Source: Bradyrhizobium sp. BRP22 (GTDB lineage: Bacteria; Pseudomonadota; Alphaproteobacteria; Rhizobiales; Xanthobacteraceae). From it: 64,000 nt of DNA. This document shows positions 1 through 8,454 of the stretch, one piece after another. Positions within the stretch are counted from its first letter, which is position 1. Every line of letters starts with the position of its first letter. The stretch spans positions 310,001-374,000 of the forward strand of contig NZ_JADYVX010000003.1 of assembly GCF_020194175.1 (NCBI RefSeq). The letters run 5' to 3'. The notes under the pieces were generated by a model. The model saw only the letters and a program-made list of their open reading frames with translations, searched no databases and was not told where the DNA came from. The position numbers and the translations under genes were made by a program.

Positions 1-886
1 ATTTATGGGGATTGAGAACCAGAGAGTCGGCCAGCGCGACTCCCTCCCACAGATGGCGAAACTCCGGGCAGATCATCGCGGACCCGGCCCACGCTGCATC
101 GACGTGAACATAGAGACCATGTCGCCTCGCAACTTCACAGATTCCGGCGACATTGTCAGTTCCGCCTACGCTGGTACCTCCGACACTGGCGACAATACCC
201 GCGGGTAAATAACCAGCTTGCTGGTCCGAGACAATTGCAGCGTCCAATGCTGCGACATCGAGGCCGCGCATTTCGCCAAGGACCGGAATGCGCACAAGAT
301 TGTCCTCGCCTATTCCCGAAATCCAGATGGCGCGATCAATCGAGGTGTGCACCTGATCCGAACTGTAGATCCGCAATCGCGGTTGACCCGACAGTCCCTG
401 CTTATTGCCTGACCATTTCAATGCGCGCTCGCGCATGACAAGAATCGCCGCCAGCGTTGCCGATGATGCGGAGTCCTGAATGACACCCCTGAAGCCTTCA
501 GGCAGACCCAGCGCCCTGCGCAACCAGTCCAGGACACGAGTCTCCAGCTCGGTTGCAGATGGTGAGGTTTGCCAAAGCATGCATTGGGCGGCGATCGCCG
601 ACACAAATTGCTCGGCGATCACTGACGCGGGGGCCGCATTGGCCGGGAAATAGGCAAAGAAGCGCGGATGCTGCCAATGGGTGATACCAGGCATCACGAT
701 TCTTTCGAAGTCCGCAAAAATGGCATCCATCGGTTCCGGCGACTCGGGCGCGCTTGGAGGAATGGCATTAAAAATAGCTCCGGGCATTGTCTGAGCCCGG
801 ACGGGACGATTGCGCAGATCCTGGCGATAATTCACGCCCCAGTCAGCGGCCTTATGGCTCCAAATACGAAACTCATTGTCGTCCAT
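1..886 (-). CDS. PLP-dependent group II decarboxylase (aromatic-L-amino-acid decarboxylase family), partial at left edge
   Basis: The 295 visible residues match the N-terminal two thirds of the DDC/tyrosine decarboxylase family. Seen: GITHWQHPRFFAYFPA (residues 67-82), His180 in SDQVHTS (the cofactor-stacking His of the family), Asp263 in HVDAAWAGSA (pairs with the pyridine nitrogen), and Lys295 in LNPHK, the Schiff-base lysine, exactly where the window ends. The C-terminal third lies outside. ATG at 886 has GAGG five bases upstream. Such enzymes decarboxylate aromatic amino acids to amines in the cytosol; the exact substrate cannot be read here. It is transcribed away from the AraC gene at 1310, which may regulate it. 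No frameshift in the visible part. Confidence 0.88.
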   Translation of the reverse strand, partial: MDDNEFRIWSHKAADWGVNYRQDLRNRPVRAQTMPGAIFNAIPPSAPESPEPMDAIFADFERIVMPGITHWQHPRFFAYFPANAAPASVIAEQFVSAIAAQCMLWQTSPSATELETRVLDWLRRALGLPEGFRGVIQDSASSATLAAILVMRERALKWSGNKQGLSGQPRLRIYSSDQVHTSIDRAIWISGIGEDNLVRIPVLGEMRGLDVAALDAAIVSDQQAGYLPAGIVASVGGTSVGGTDNVAGICEVARRHGLYVHVDAAWAGSAMICPEFRHLWEGVALADSLVLNPHK

Positions 887-904
887 CGGAGCCTCGCTAT
901 CGGC

Positions 905-934
905 CGTTTGCTCTATATCGGGCGTTTGCTTTAT
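905..934. promoter_or_regulatory. Direct repeat upstream of the decarboxylase, candidate AraC operator
   Basis: CGTTTGCTCTAT (905-916) and CGTTTGCTTTAT (923-934) repeat with an 18-bp period, 19 bp upstream of the decarboxylase start. AraC-type proteins commonly bind direct repeats and an AraC gene is divergent. Pattern match only. Confidence 0.3.
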
Positions 935-1309
935 CGAAGAGCCGAATGCTGGCCAAAGTCACGATCCCGTGACGTCCAAACTCTTCCGCATGCTCCGTTT
1001 TCGGATGGCTGTTCGTCCTCGTGCTCTATCTGGCGATGGTTACAGGCCAATGGCCGCTTTCATGGTCGAGCCGTTTCCGGCCCGCATCCGATACACATCG
1101 CTTTCGTTTCCATTCCATATTGGAGCAGGTTGGGTCAGGGAGCTCAGCTTCTCGTTACTGAGGTCGGCAGCCTTGATACGGTATAAGGATCGGCCCGTCT
1201 GAGCGGGTACGACATTCTTGCCCGCCTCGTTGCTCTTCAGCGAACGCCATCGTCGCCAAGGCAATAGAGAGCTCGGTACTGCGGATCGATCTACTCAGAG
1301 GAGCTCTCC
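935..1309. other. Intergenic region between decarboxylase and AraC regulator
   Basis: With the repeat above this makes a 423-bp divergent gap. A minus-strand reading frame at 1040-1264 shows no recognisable motif beyond a faint resemblance to a SPOR-like stretch and no ribosome binding site, so I do not call it a gene. GAGGAGCTCTCC just before 1310 is the ribosome binding site of the AraC gene. Confidence 0.4.
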
Positions 1310-2161
1310 ATGGCGGAGGACCTTGATATCTTTTTGCGGAGAGTGCCAGTTGCCGCGACGTCGATAGCTGCTGGCGGTGGATTTTACGCTAAAGTATATC
1401 ATCATTCGTGGTCCGAGTTGGCGGCGCCGCCGATCGGCAATCACGAAGTCGTCCTCGTGCTGAAAGGTTGCGGGATGGCGCGGCGAACGCTGAGCGATGG
1501 AAGCAAGCAAGCCTTTCGCTTCCGCCCTGGACTTCTCGCTGTGACTCCCGCCGGCGAAACCCAACAGATCTCTCTTTCCGGAGAAAGCTTGGCTATACAC
1601 TTCTACGTCGCTCCGAGTCGGCTCCTTTCGGTCGTCGGCCGAAAATTCGATCTTCCATCCGCTTTTGGTGCGAAAGACGACGCACTTTCGTCGCTTGGAC
1701 GATTACTGTCCGTCGAAATGCTGACGGGGTCGCCCTCGGGATCCTTATTCAGCGAGCATTTGGCGGGCGCTGTATTGGAGCGTCTGCCGCTGGGTTTTGG
1801 TCAAACCGAGACATCGGACTGCCGTCGCGAACGATTGGCTCCGTGGCAATTGCGACGCGCGAAGACACTTATTCGAGATAACATCCGCAAGAGCTGGTCG
1901 CTCGAAGAACTTGCCGCGAAAGTCGGAACGAGCACAAGCCATTTTTGCAGAGCGTTCCGCAACTGCGAAGGAATTCCGCCATATCGGTATCTGATCGGAT
2001 TGAGGGTCGAGCACGCGAAGATGCTACTGACGGTCTCGTCGATGCCGCTTTCCGCGGTCGCGGAGGAAGTTGGTTGCGAGACTGTCGCCCAGCTTTCTCG
2101 CCTTTTCAGGCGAGAAGCAGGTAAGAGCCCAACAGCATATCGCCGCGAGTTCGAACGGTGA
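1310..2161 (+). CDS. AraC family transcriptional regulator
   Basis: A 283-residue protein with an N-terminal cupin-like effector domain (about 20-160) and a C-terminal double helix-turn-helix of the AraC/XylS type (about 178-281). In the latter SLEELAAKVGTSTSHFCRAF is the first recognition helix region and PLSAVAEEVGCETVAQLSRL the second. Start ATG has GAGG nine bases upstream. It is divergent from the decarboxylase and runs in the same direction as the amidase 117 bp downstream, so it could control either side. The family activates catabolic operons in response to small molecules; the effector is unknown. Confidence 0.88.
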   Translation: MAEDLDIFLRRVPVAATSIAAGGGFYAKVYHHSWSELAAPPIGNHEVVLVLKGCGMARRTLSDGSKQAFRFRPGLLAVTPAGETQQISLSGESLAIHFYVAPSRLLSVVGRKFDLPSAFGAKDDALSSLGRLLSVEMLTGSPSGSLFSEHLAGAVLERLPLGFGQTETSDCRRERLAPWQLRRAKTLIRDNIRKSWSLEELAAKVGTSTSHFCRAFRNCEGIPPYRYLIGLRVEHAKMLLTVSSMPLSAVAEEVGCETVAQLSRLFRREAGKSPTAYRREFER

Positions 2162-2277
2162 ATAATTCCGAGCAAAATCGCAATCCAAGTTGATCCGAGC
2201 ATTTTGAGATCTTTCCGTTTCCCGGGCTCGAGCGTTTAAATGCACCTCGGCGCACTCTTACGGTTACGGACAGGCAA

Positions 2278-3783
2278 ATGACGCTCGGCGCGAATACTTC
2301 GGTAGGGCCCTTCTCCACCGCCCAGGAATTTTCCCTAGCACTCAACAGGAATGAGCTGAGCGCTGAGGAACTGTTGATGGCGACCGTCGAGCGGATCGAC
2401 GCGATCAACCCGACCGTCAACGCTATCGTCGCCATTGACGTGGATGCCGCCCGGAAAGCGGCAAGAGAGAGTGATCGGAGGCGCGCTGCGAACGCGGTGC
2501 GCGGACCGCTCGACGGCATAGCGATGACCGTAAAGGACAGCATCGCTGTCGAGGGACTTCCGGCCACCTCGGGTTTTCCTCCGCTTGCAAATTATCGGCC
2601 GAACTCCGACGCGCCGAGCGTGTTACGATTGCGACGCGCAGGCGTCACCATCGTCGGAAAATCCAATTTGTCCACGATGGCAAGTGACTTTCAGTGCGAC
2701 AATCCGCTTTTCGGCACCACGCGGAATCCTTGGAGCCCGGAGATGACGTCTGGAGGTTCGTCGGGAGGCGCGGCCGCGGCCTTGGCGACAGGCATGATAC
2801 CGCTTGAACTCGGCAGCGATATCGCCGGTTCGGTCCGTCAGCCGGCCCATTTCTGTGGGCTTTACGCACACAAGCCTACTTTCGAAATCTATCCGCAACT
2901 GGGCCATGTTCCACCGCCGCCGGGGGTCATGAGCCTAGCCGACATGGGGGTGCTCGGACCAATGGCGAGGTCCGCCCAGGATTTGAAGCTGGCGTTGGAA
3001 GCTCTCCTCATCGAAGAGGAGAGCACACGGCGCGGGCGGTGGACGCCCAAGATGCCGCCCCGCCGTTTCGAGCGTCTTTCAGCAGCTCGCATCGCAATTT
3101 GGTCGGACGACGATGCGTCGCCGGTGGATCGCGCGACCTCGGACATGATGGAAACCGTAGCCGCGCAACTCGAAAAAGCGGGGGCTACTGTTGACCGATC
3201 CGCTCGACCGTTCTCCCGTCTGACCGAAGTGGCCGACGCCTATTTTCAGCTTCTTATGCCTATACTGCTCGGCAGTTACGAGCCGCGCGAGTTGGAAATC
3301 ATGTCCGCGCGTAGCCCGCATGCAAAGTTCGTGAAATTGATCTGCGCCGGCAGAGGGCAGACTTCCGCGTTGATGGCGGAGGCGAAAGAGGTTCAGGCGA
3401 GAGCGATTTCCTCGTGGCGTTCTTTCTTTGAGCGGTTCGACGCCTTGATTTGCCCGGTAGCACCACACGCCGCTTTCCCGCACAATCTTTCGCTTCCATC
3501 CGTCGAGCGCGAATTGGTCGTCGATGGCCGCCACTACCCTTATTGGGATCATGTTATTTGGTGCGGCGCGCTGGCCAACTTCGCTTATCTTCCGGCGACG
3601 GCAAGGCCAGTCACCTTCACTTCCGCCGGACTGCCCATGGGAATCCAGATCGTAGGCCCGTATTTGGAGGACCGAACACCGATCCACGCAGCTGAGCTGA
3701 TGGACGATCTATTCGGAGGCTTCGTACGACCTCCGCGATTTGAGGAAAACGCACATGGAAATCGAACTCAAGCGTCTCATTGA
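2278..3783 (+). CDS. Amidase, amidase-signature family
   Basis: A 501-residue cytosolic amidase. The Ser-cisSer-Lys triad is complete: Lys86 in TVKDS, Ser161 in SGGSSGGAAAA and Ser185 in SDIAGSVR, with the same spacings as in fatty acid amide hydrolase. Family members hydrolyse linear amides to acid and ammonia or amine. The substrate cannot be read from sequence; the neighbourhood suggests an aromatic or heterocyclic amide. The NTF2-like gene starts inside its 3' end, so the two are probably co-transcribed. Length is normal for the family. Confidence 0.9.
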   Translation: MTLGANTSVGPFSTAQEFSLALNRNELSAEELLMATVERIDAINPTVNAIVAIDVDAARKAARESDRRRAANAVRGPLDGIAMTVKDSIAVEGLPATSGFPPLANYRPNSDAPSVLRLRRAGVTIVGKSNLSTMASDFQCDNPLFGTTRNPWSPEMTSGGSSGGAAAALATGMIPLELGSDIAGSVRQPAHFCGLYAHKPTFEIYPQLGHVPPPPGVMSLADMGVLGPMARSAQDLKLALEALLIEEESTRRGRWTPKMPPRRFERLSAARIAIWSDDDASPVDRATSDMMETVAAQLEKAGATVDRSARPFSRLTEVADAYFQLLMPILLGSYEPRELEIMSARSPHAKFVKLICAGRGQTSALMAEAKEVQARAISSWRSFFERFDALICPVAPHAAFPHNLSLPSVERELVVDGRHYPYWDHVIWCGALANFAYLPATARPVTFTSAGLPMGIQIVGPYLEDRTPIHAAELMDDLFGGFVRPPRFEENAHGNRTQASH

Positions 3784-4132
3784 CGAAGCTTGCCGACACT
3801 TCGAACGAAACTTCTCCGCGGGAGACGCGGCAAAACTCGTGAACGAGTACTATGATTCAGATGTCTTGATCGTTGCGGAAGGCATCGGTCGTCTGGAAGG
3901 TCACGAGGGGGCAGTCCGATATTTCGAAGGTGCGATGGCGAAGTATGCCGCCTGCGAAATGGCGACACAGGAGATTCTTCCGACCTCGTTCGGTGCGATC
4001 GAGACGGGATATGTGAAACTGACGCCTGGAGAGGATGCCGCGTCCACGACGCTCGTCTATGCCGTTTCTTGGCGCCGAGAAAACTCCAGCATGAAAGTCG
4101 TGTTGGACTATTTCGCTCCGGCGACGATGTAG
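3755..4132 (+). CDS. NTF2-like / SnoaL-like domain protein
   Basis: A 125-residue alpha+beta protein with the NTF2-like pattern: helical N-terminus, FSAGDAAKLVNEYYDSDVL, then strands with EGIGRLEGHEGAVRYFEGA, and a C-terminal sheet ending near VVLDYFAP. ATG at 3755 is preceded by TGAGGAAAACGCAC and is preferred over an upstream TTG at 3740. It overlaps the amidase by 29 bp. This fold holds small isomerases, cyclases and binding proteins; here it may act on an intermediate of the amidase pathway, which is inference. Confidence 0.72.
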   Translation: MEIELKRLIDEACRHFERNFSAGDAAKLVNEYYDSDVLIVAEGIGRLEGHEGAVRYFEGAMAKYAACEMATQEILPTSFGAIETGYVKLTPGEDAASTTLVYAVSWRRENSSMKVVLDYFAPATM

Positions 4133-4390
4133 TTCGCCCATAGACATTCCGCGACCATCGCCGGATTGCGTCACCCACTATTCGCCAGCGGTGGCTAAGC
4201 GCGTGAGATTCTTGCTTGACCGTTCGACCGACATCGCGGATGCGCCCGCGCGGCATCAACAGCTTGTTATCGGCGTTGGTCGTGTGAAGTCCGATTCTTG
4301 CAATCCACCGGCCTCTCCTGTCGCTAACGTCGCCCGGATTGTGGTTTCCGGTGGAACCACCGACATAAGATCACCGAGGAGCGAAGGCAC

Positions 4391-5578
4391 GTGCAAACCT
4401 CCGAGCAAGAACTATCGACCGTGCAGAGCATCCCAAACGAGGCTGCCGATCGCATTCTCTCGGACATCAAAGCTCTCGCCCCGACGATCGCGGCGCGTGC
4501 ATCTGAAGCCGAAGCGGCGCGGCGCATTCCGGCCGATATCTTTCAGATGCTCAAGTCGGCCGGAATCTTCCGCATGGCTGCGCCTAAAAGTCATGGCGGC
4601 CTGGAGCTTGATTTACCTGCGGTTGGCCGCGTCATCCAGGCACTCGCCAAAATCGACGGCTCGATCGGGTGGATGGGCATGGTGGCCGGCGCGACGGCCA
4701 CTTTGCTGCCGCTCCTCCAGCGCGAGACCTACGAGGACGTCTATCGAAATGGTCCTGATGGTTTTCTCGCAGGAGGGGGCCAGCCCGTCGGAACCGCTGT
4801 CGCAGAGGCCGGCGGATTTCGGGTGAATGGCAGATGGCCGTTTGCGAGCGGGTGTGAGGACGCAGACTGGATCGCAGGAACCTGCGTGCTGACGGAAGAC
4901 GGGAAACCTGTTCCAGGTCCGGCCGAAGGAATGCCGGCGATACGCGGTGTGTGCCTGCCCGCTGGCCAATGGCAGATCGAGGATACCTGGCAAGCCCCTG
5001 GACTGCGGGCCACCGGCAGCCACCACGTCGTGCTCAAGGATGTTTTCGTGCCGGCAGAAAATGCCGTCGATATGGTTTCCGCTCGACCTTGTCTTCCGGG
5101 GCCGCTCTACACCGCTCCAATGCAAATTGTACCGCTATTGCATGGTCCAGTTGCATTGGGGCTTGCTCAAGGCGCGCTCGACGACATCATCGCGACAGCA
5201 CAGAGCGGCAGAAAACAGCAGCGCGCGGCCGTGTCGATGCGAGACTCGGAAATCTTCCACTACGAGCTCGGCCGTGCGCAGGCGGAGTTCCGCGCCGCTC
5301 AGGCGATGTACGAAGTTCAAACGTTTAGCCACTGGCGCCACGCTCTTGCCCGGACGTTGGATGGCGACGCCCTGTTCGCGGAGGCAACCCAATCCATGGT
5401 TTGGGTGACTGAAGCGTGTCTACGGGTGGTCCAGACTTGCTTCACGCTGGCTGGCGGCGCGGCCGTCTCCGACTCATTGCCACTGCAGCGAAGATTGCGC
5501 GACATGCAGACCGCCGCTCAACACGCCGCTGTCCATCAGCGTCACTATGCACAGGCGGGGAAACTTCTCCTTAGCTAG
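4391..5578 (+). CDS. Acyl-CoA dehydrogenase-fold flavoprotein (monooxygenase-like), copy 1
   Basis: A 395-residue protein with the three-domain acyl-CoA dehydrogenase layout: helical N-domain with RIPADIFQMLKSAGIFRM, a middle beta-domain with VNGRWPFASGCEDADW, and a C-terminal helical domain. WPFASG and the Acyl-CoA_dh_2-type C-terminus point to the flavin-dependent oxygenase side of the superfamily (HpaH/HsaA/DszC-like) more than to a true acyl-CoA dehydrogenase. GTG start is preceded by GAGGAGCGAAGGCAC. It is a close paralogue of the protein at 11285, and part of the upstream sequence is shared too. The epoxide hydrolase follows 75 bp downstream, so oxidation followed by epoxide opening is plausible. 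Confidence 0.8.
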   Translation: MQTSEQELSTVQSIPNEAADRILSDIKALAPTIAARASEAEAARRIPADIFQMLKSAGIFRMAAPKSHGGLELDLPAVGRVIQALAKIDGSIGWMGMVAGATATLLPLLQRETYEDVYRNGPDGFLAGGGQPVGTAVAEAGGFRVNGRWPFASGCEDADWIAGTCVLTEDGKPVPGPAEGMPAIRGVCLPAGQWQIEDTWQAPGLRATGSHHVVLKDVFVPAENAVDMVSARPCLPGPLYTAPMQIVPLLHGPVALGLAQGALDDIIATAQSGRKQQRAAVSMRDSEIFHYELGRAQAEFRAAQAMYEVQTFSHWRHALARTLDGDALFAEATQSMVWVTEACLRVVQTCFTLAGGAAVSDSLPLQRRLRDMQTAAQHAAVHQRHYAQAGKLLLS

Positions 5579-5653
5579 AGTTGAAACCTAATTGACAACG
5601 GTGAGACTCAACTAGTCGGGGAAGCCACGAACGTTAACATGTCGAGGCCGAGC

Positions 5654-6829
5654 ATGCTTCAGATTGCCCCGTTTCCCATAAGCATTCCCGAGCATGACCT
5701 CGACGACCTACATAGGCGGCTTGATCTCACTCGGATTCCAGAACCCGAGACAGTGCCGGACGCAACCCAGGGTATAGAGCTTGACCGCCTGAAGGCCCTT
5801 CTAAATGCCTGGCGGCAGCACGACTGGCGGGGATTGGAGGAACGGTGGAACGCGATACCCCATTATCGAACGCAACTCAGCGGCCTGAACATCGCGTTTT
5901 GGCATCTCTGCTCACCTGAGCGCTCTGCGATTCCTGTGTTACTGACGCATGGTTGGCCGGGTTCAGTACTCGAGTTCGAGAAGATCCTCGGGCCGCTCAC
6001 CGATCCAGTCGCGCACGGCGGCTCGGCAGAAGATGCCTTTCACGTGGTCATCCCATCCATTCCCGGTTTTGGGTTCAGCGACCGACCCCGCGAACGTGGC
6101 TGGAACCCCAGCCGTACTGCGCTAGCGTGGGCCGAGCTGATGTCGGGTCTCGGCTACGAGCGGTTCGGCGCACACGGCGGTGACTGGGGAGCATTCATTA
6201 GCATCGAGCTGGCCCGTCTCGTCCCCGACCGGGTCTTTGGCCTGCACCTAACAATGCCACTGGCGTCCCCCTTGCCGGACGATCAGATCTCCGCTGACGA
6301 CAAGGAGAAGCGCATGATCGAGAAGCGTGGCCAATTCCTCATGGACGGCTATGGCTTCGGGATGATCCAGGGCACGCGCCCTCAGACGCTTGGTTACTCC
6401 CTGCTCGACTCACCAGCCGGCCTTGCCGCGTGGCTTGGTGAGAAGCTGGTCGCGTTCGCGGACACGCGATCCGAGGCTGGCGGCGGGGTCAGCCTCGCAC
6501 AGCAGTTGGACAATATTGCCCTGTACTGGTTCACCGGCACCGGTGCCTCGACAGCTCGCTGGTACTGGGAAGCCATGCGATGGAGACCGCGGAGTGCGGA
6601 GGAGGAGAACGCGCGCCCAGTGACTGTGCCCACAGCTTGCACGCTGTTTCCGGCCGAACCGTACCCGATAGCCCGTCGATGGGCCGAGCGCCGTTTTCAC
6701 AACCTCATCTCATGGAACGAGATGAGTCGCGGGGGACATTACCCAGGCTGGGAACAGCCGAATATTTTGGTTACCGAACTCAGAAGCGCTTTCCGGCATG
6801 CGCGAAGCAGTTTGAAGGGCGAGGCATAG
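5654..6829 (+). CDS. Epoxide hydrolase (EHN domain plus alpha/beta hydrolase)
   Basis: A 391-residue protein with the N-terminal lid domain of microsomal-type epoxide hydrolases (PFPISIPEHDLDDLHRRL, about 6-110) and an alpha/beta hydrolase core. Seen: HGWPGS (99-104, oxyanion hole), nucleophile Asp177 in GAHGGDWGA, and base His362 in GGHYPGWEQP. The family forms an ester at Asp and hydrolyses it to give a diol. ATG at 5654 follows GAGG by six bases and matches family N-termini; an ATG at 5639 is also in frame. It lies between a flavoprotein and a GST remnant, consistent with epoxide handling. Confidence 0.88.
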   Translation: MLQIAPFPISIPEHDLDDLHRRLDLTRIPEPETVPDATQGIELDRLKALLNAWRQHDWRGLEERWNAIPHYRTQLSGLNIAFWHLCSPERSAIPVLLTHGWPGSVLEFEKILGPLTDPVAHGGSAEDAFHVVIPSIPGFGFSDRPRERGWNPSRTALAWAELMSGLGYERFGAHGGDWGAFISIELARLVPDRVFGLHLTMPLASPLPDDQISADDKEKRMIEKRGQFLMDGYGFGMIQGTRPQTLGYSLLDSPAGLAAWLGEKLVAFADTRSEAGGGVSLAQQLDNIALYWFTGTGASTARWYWEAMRWRPRSAEEENARPVTVPTACTLFPAEPYPIARRWAERRFHNLISWNEMSRGGHYPGWEQPNILVTELRSAFRHARSSLKGEA

Positions 6830-6844
6830 GCGATGGCCTGCTGC

Positions 6845-7076
6845 CCGGTCAAAAATCCCCGTATCCTACTATTGATCCCCTCAGTGCGCGGCCATGCGTT
6901 GCGGCAACGAGCGATGTCGAAGATGCGTATTTGCTGAGAAGATATTGTCTGGCACGGAGTACGGCGCTCTTCCGGACCGAGCAAGCTTCACGGTGTATGC
7001 GGAGCGCCTTGTCGGACGTTCCGCCTATCTGCGCGCCAAGTCTATCGAAAACGCCTTGACGCCAGGTAGCACCTGA
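6845..7076 (+). pseudogene. Glutathione S-transferase remnant (3' end)
   Basis: The frame at 6960-7076 encodes GTEYGALPDRASFTVYAERL followed by a stretch ending LRAKSIENAL, which tracks the C-terminus of the intact GST at 12650 (GTEHGSMPERPSFAAYKERL, then LRAKSIDDAL). Upstream, AAAAATCCCCGTATCCTACT at 6850 and weaker similarity to 6960 resemble the same gene but with frame breaks. The first two thirds are gone. This is the dead GST of the first copy of a duplicated flavoprotein/GST unit, directly after the epoxide hydrolase. Confidence 0.72.
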
Positions 7077-7367
7077 AGGTGATAGGGACACGAGCGAGTG
7101 GGACGCGGTCGCAAAGCCAAGTAGAGCCGGGCCGACAGCCTTCGGTCACCGGTGACAACAGATTGCGGTCAGATCACGCTCGTGATTCGTCTGGCAGTCG
7201 CGCACAAACGGTTCGCGTGTCCGATTTCTCCAATCCGCCGGCGGGCCAATTGTGTATTGAGGCTGGGCCATCGCCCCAACGACGGCCGGCCCTTAACACA
7301 ATCTGTCAGAGCTCTCCTTTTGGATGCGAACATGATTGCCCCCCGATCCGGCGAGGATCGGCCCTCC

Positions 7368-8162
7368 ATGAGCCCACAACCAAACCGCACCAGGCCCTTC
7401 GCGGACAGCAACGCGCAGAGATGGGTGCTCCTCGTCGATAACCGGTTCGCGATCCGAGACCGATTGGTCGACTACCTCGAGAGCGGCCACATGCACGTTG
7501 CCGCGGCTTCCGATCTAAAGCGCGCGTTATCGAAATTCGATGCGCTGCAACCGTGCCTTGTGATCCTTGTCCTCGCACCGGGTTGGCTCAACGCGTCCGA
7601 CGTTCTGCGTGCAATCCGATCGCGTTCGGTAAATTGCGGAATCATCGTCCTTTTCCGGGAACAACAGGGCTGCTGTGAGGCGGAGCGTGTGAGGGTGCTG
7701 GAGCTTGGCGCGGACGATTGCGTCTCCGAGAAGATCAGCATGCGAGAGCTGCTGGCGAGGACTCGCGCAATCCTGCGAAGGCGCAAGCCTCAATTGGTCG
7801 CGCCTGGAGGCCATCGGGGTCCAAGCGGCTGCCGGTTCGGTGGATGGATCCTCGACCATCATACGCGCCGCCTCACTGCCCCTAATGGATGTGAGGCCGT
7901 CCTGACCAGAAGCGAGCATGACTTGCTCGCGGCGTTCCTCAACGCGCCCCAGCGGCCGCTGACACGCGAGCAGCTGATGAACGCGACCAGCATGCACGAG
8001 GACAAATTCGACCGCAGCATCGATGTCGGGGTTCTTCGACTGCGACGGAAGCTGAAAATCGAATTGAAAGCAACGGAAGTGATTCGAACCGAACGTGGTG
8101 TCGGTTACGTGCTGGACGTGCCAGTCGAGCGGCGAGGGAAGGAGGCTGAGATCTCTTCCTAG
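7368..8162 (+). CDS. Orphan OmpR/PhoB-type response regulator with a degenerate receiver
   Basis: C-terminal winged helix (about residues 160-255) is clear: LTRSEHDLLAAFLNAPQRPL, RSIDVGVLRLRRKL and RTERGVGYVL. The N-terminal receiver keeps its shape (WVLLVDNRFAIRDRL), but the phospho-acceptor Asp is replaced by Val68 (CLVILVLAPGW aligned to DLILLDWMLPG), the Thr by Phe, and the acidic pair is D24-N25. It is therefore unlikely to be switched by phosphorylation. No histidine kinase is adjacent. The start is uncertain: ATG at 7368 and 7332 are both possible and the frame is open further up. Confidence 0.78.
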   Translation: MSPQPNRTRPFADSNAQRWVLLVDNRFAIRDRLVDYLESGHMHVAAASDLKRALSKFDALQPCLVILVLAPGWLNASDVLRAIRSRSVNCGIIVLFREQQGCCEAERVRVLELGADDCVSEKISMRELLARTRAILRRRKPQLVAPGGHRGPSGCRFGGWILDHHTRRLTAPNGCEAVLTRSEHDLLAAFLNAPQRPLTREQLMNATSMHEDKFDRSIDVGVLRLRRKLKIELKATEVIRTERGVGYVLDVPVERRGKEAEISS

Positions 8163-8454
8163 GCTAGGTGTTTTGATGTTCTGCGCTCTTAACTCTAAGG
8201 GCATAGAACCTCTTTTTGCGCTGAAGTCGAACGAGCGAGATGCGATGATAGCTGGCATAGCACTCTTCGATGCGTCGTCCGAGTGGAAGAGCTTCGGAAA
8301 GCGGGTCATCGTCGCCGACGAGGTTCTCGGTGGCGGACTGGCACGGAGAGCCCGATCGCGCCAAGTGCGGTCGGGGCGGACCGTTGTTCGTCCAGTGGCG
8401 GAGGATAGCGGAAGCCAGCAGCGAACACGCCGAAGCGGCAATTGGACGTAGGCA
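8163..8454. other. Intergenic region after the response regulator
   Basis: I see no supported gene, RNA or strong hairpin here. The genes on either side converge. Confidence 0.4.

Noticed and set aside
1040..1264. Minus-strand frame of 74 codons between the decarboxylase and AraC genes
   Set aside because: No ribosome binding site and no recognisable family; faint SPOR-like look only.
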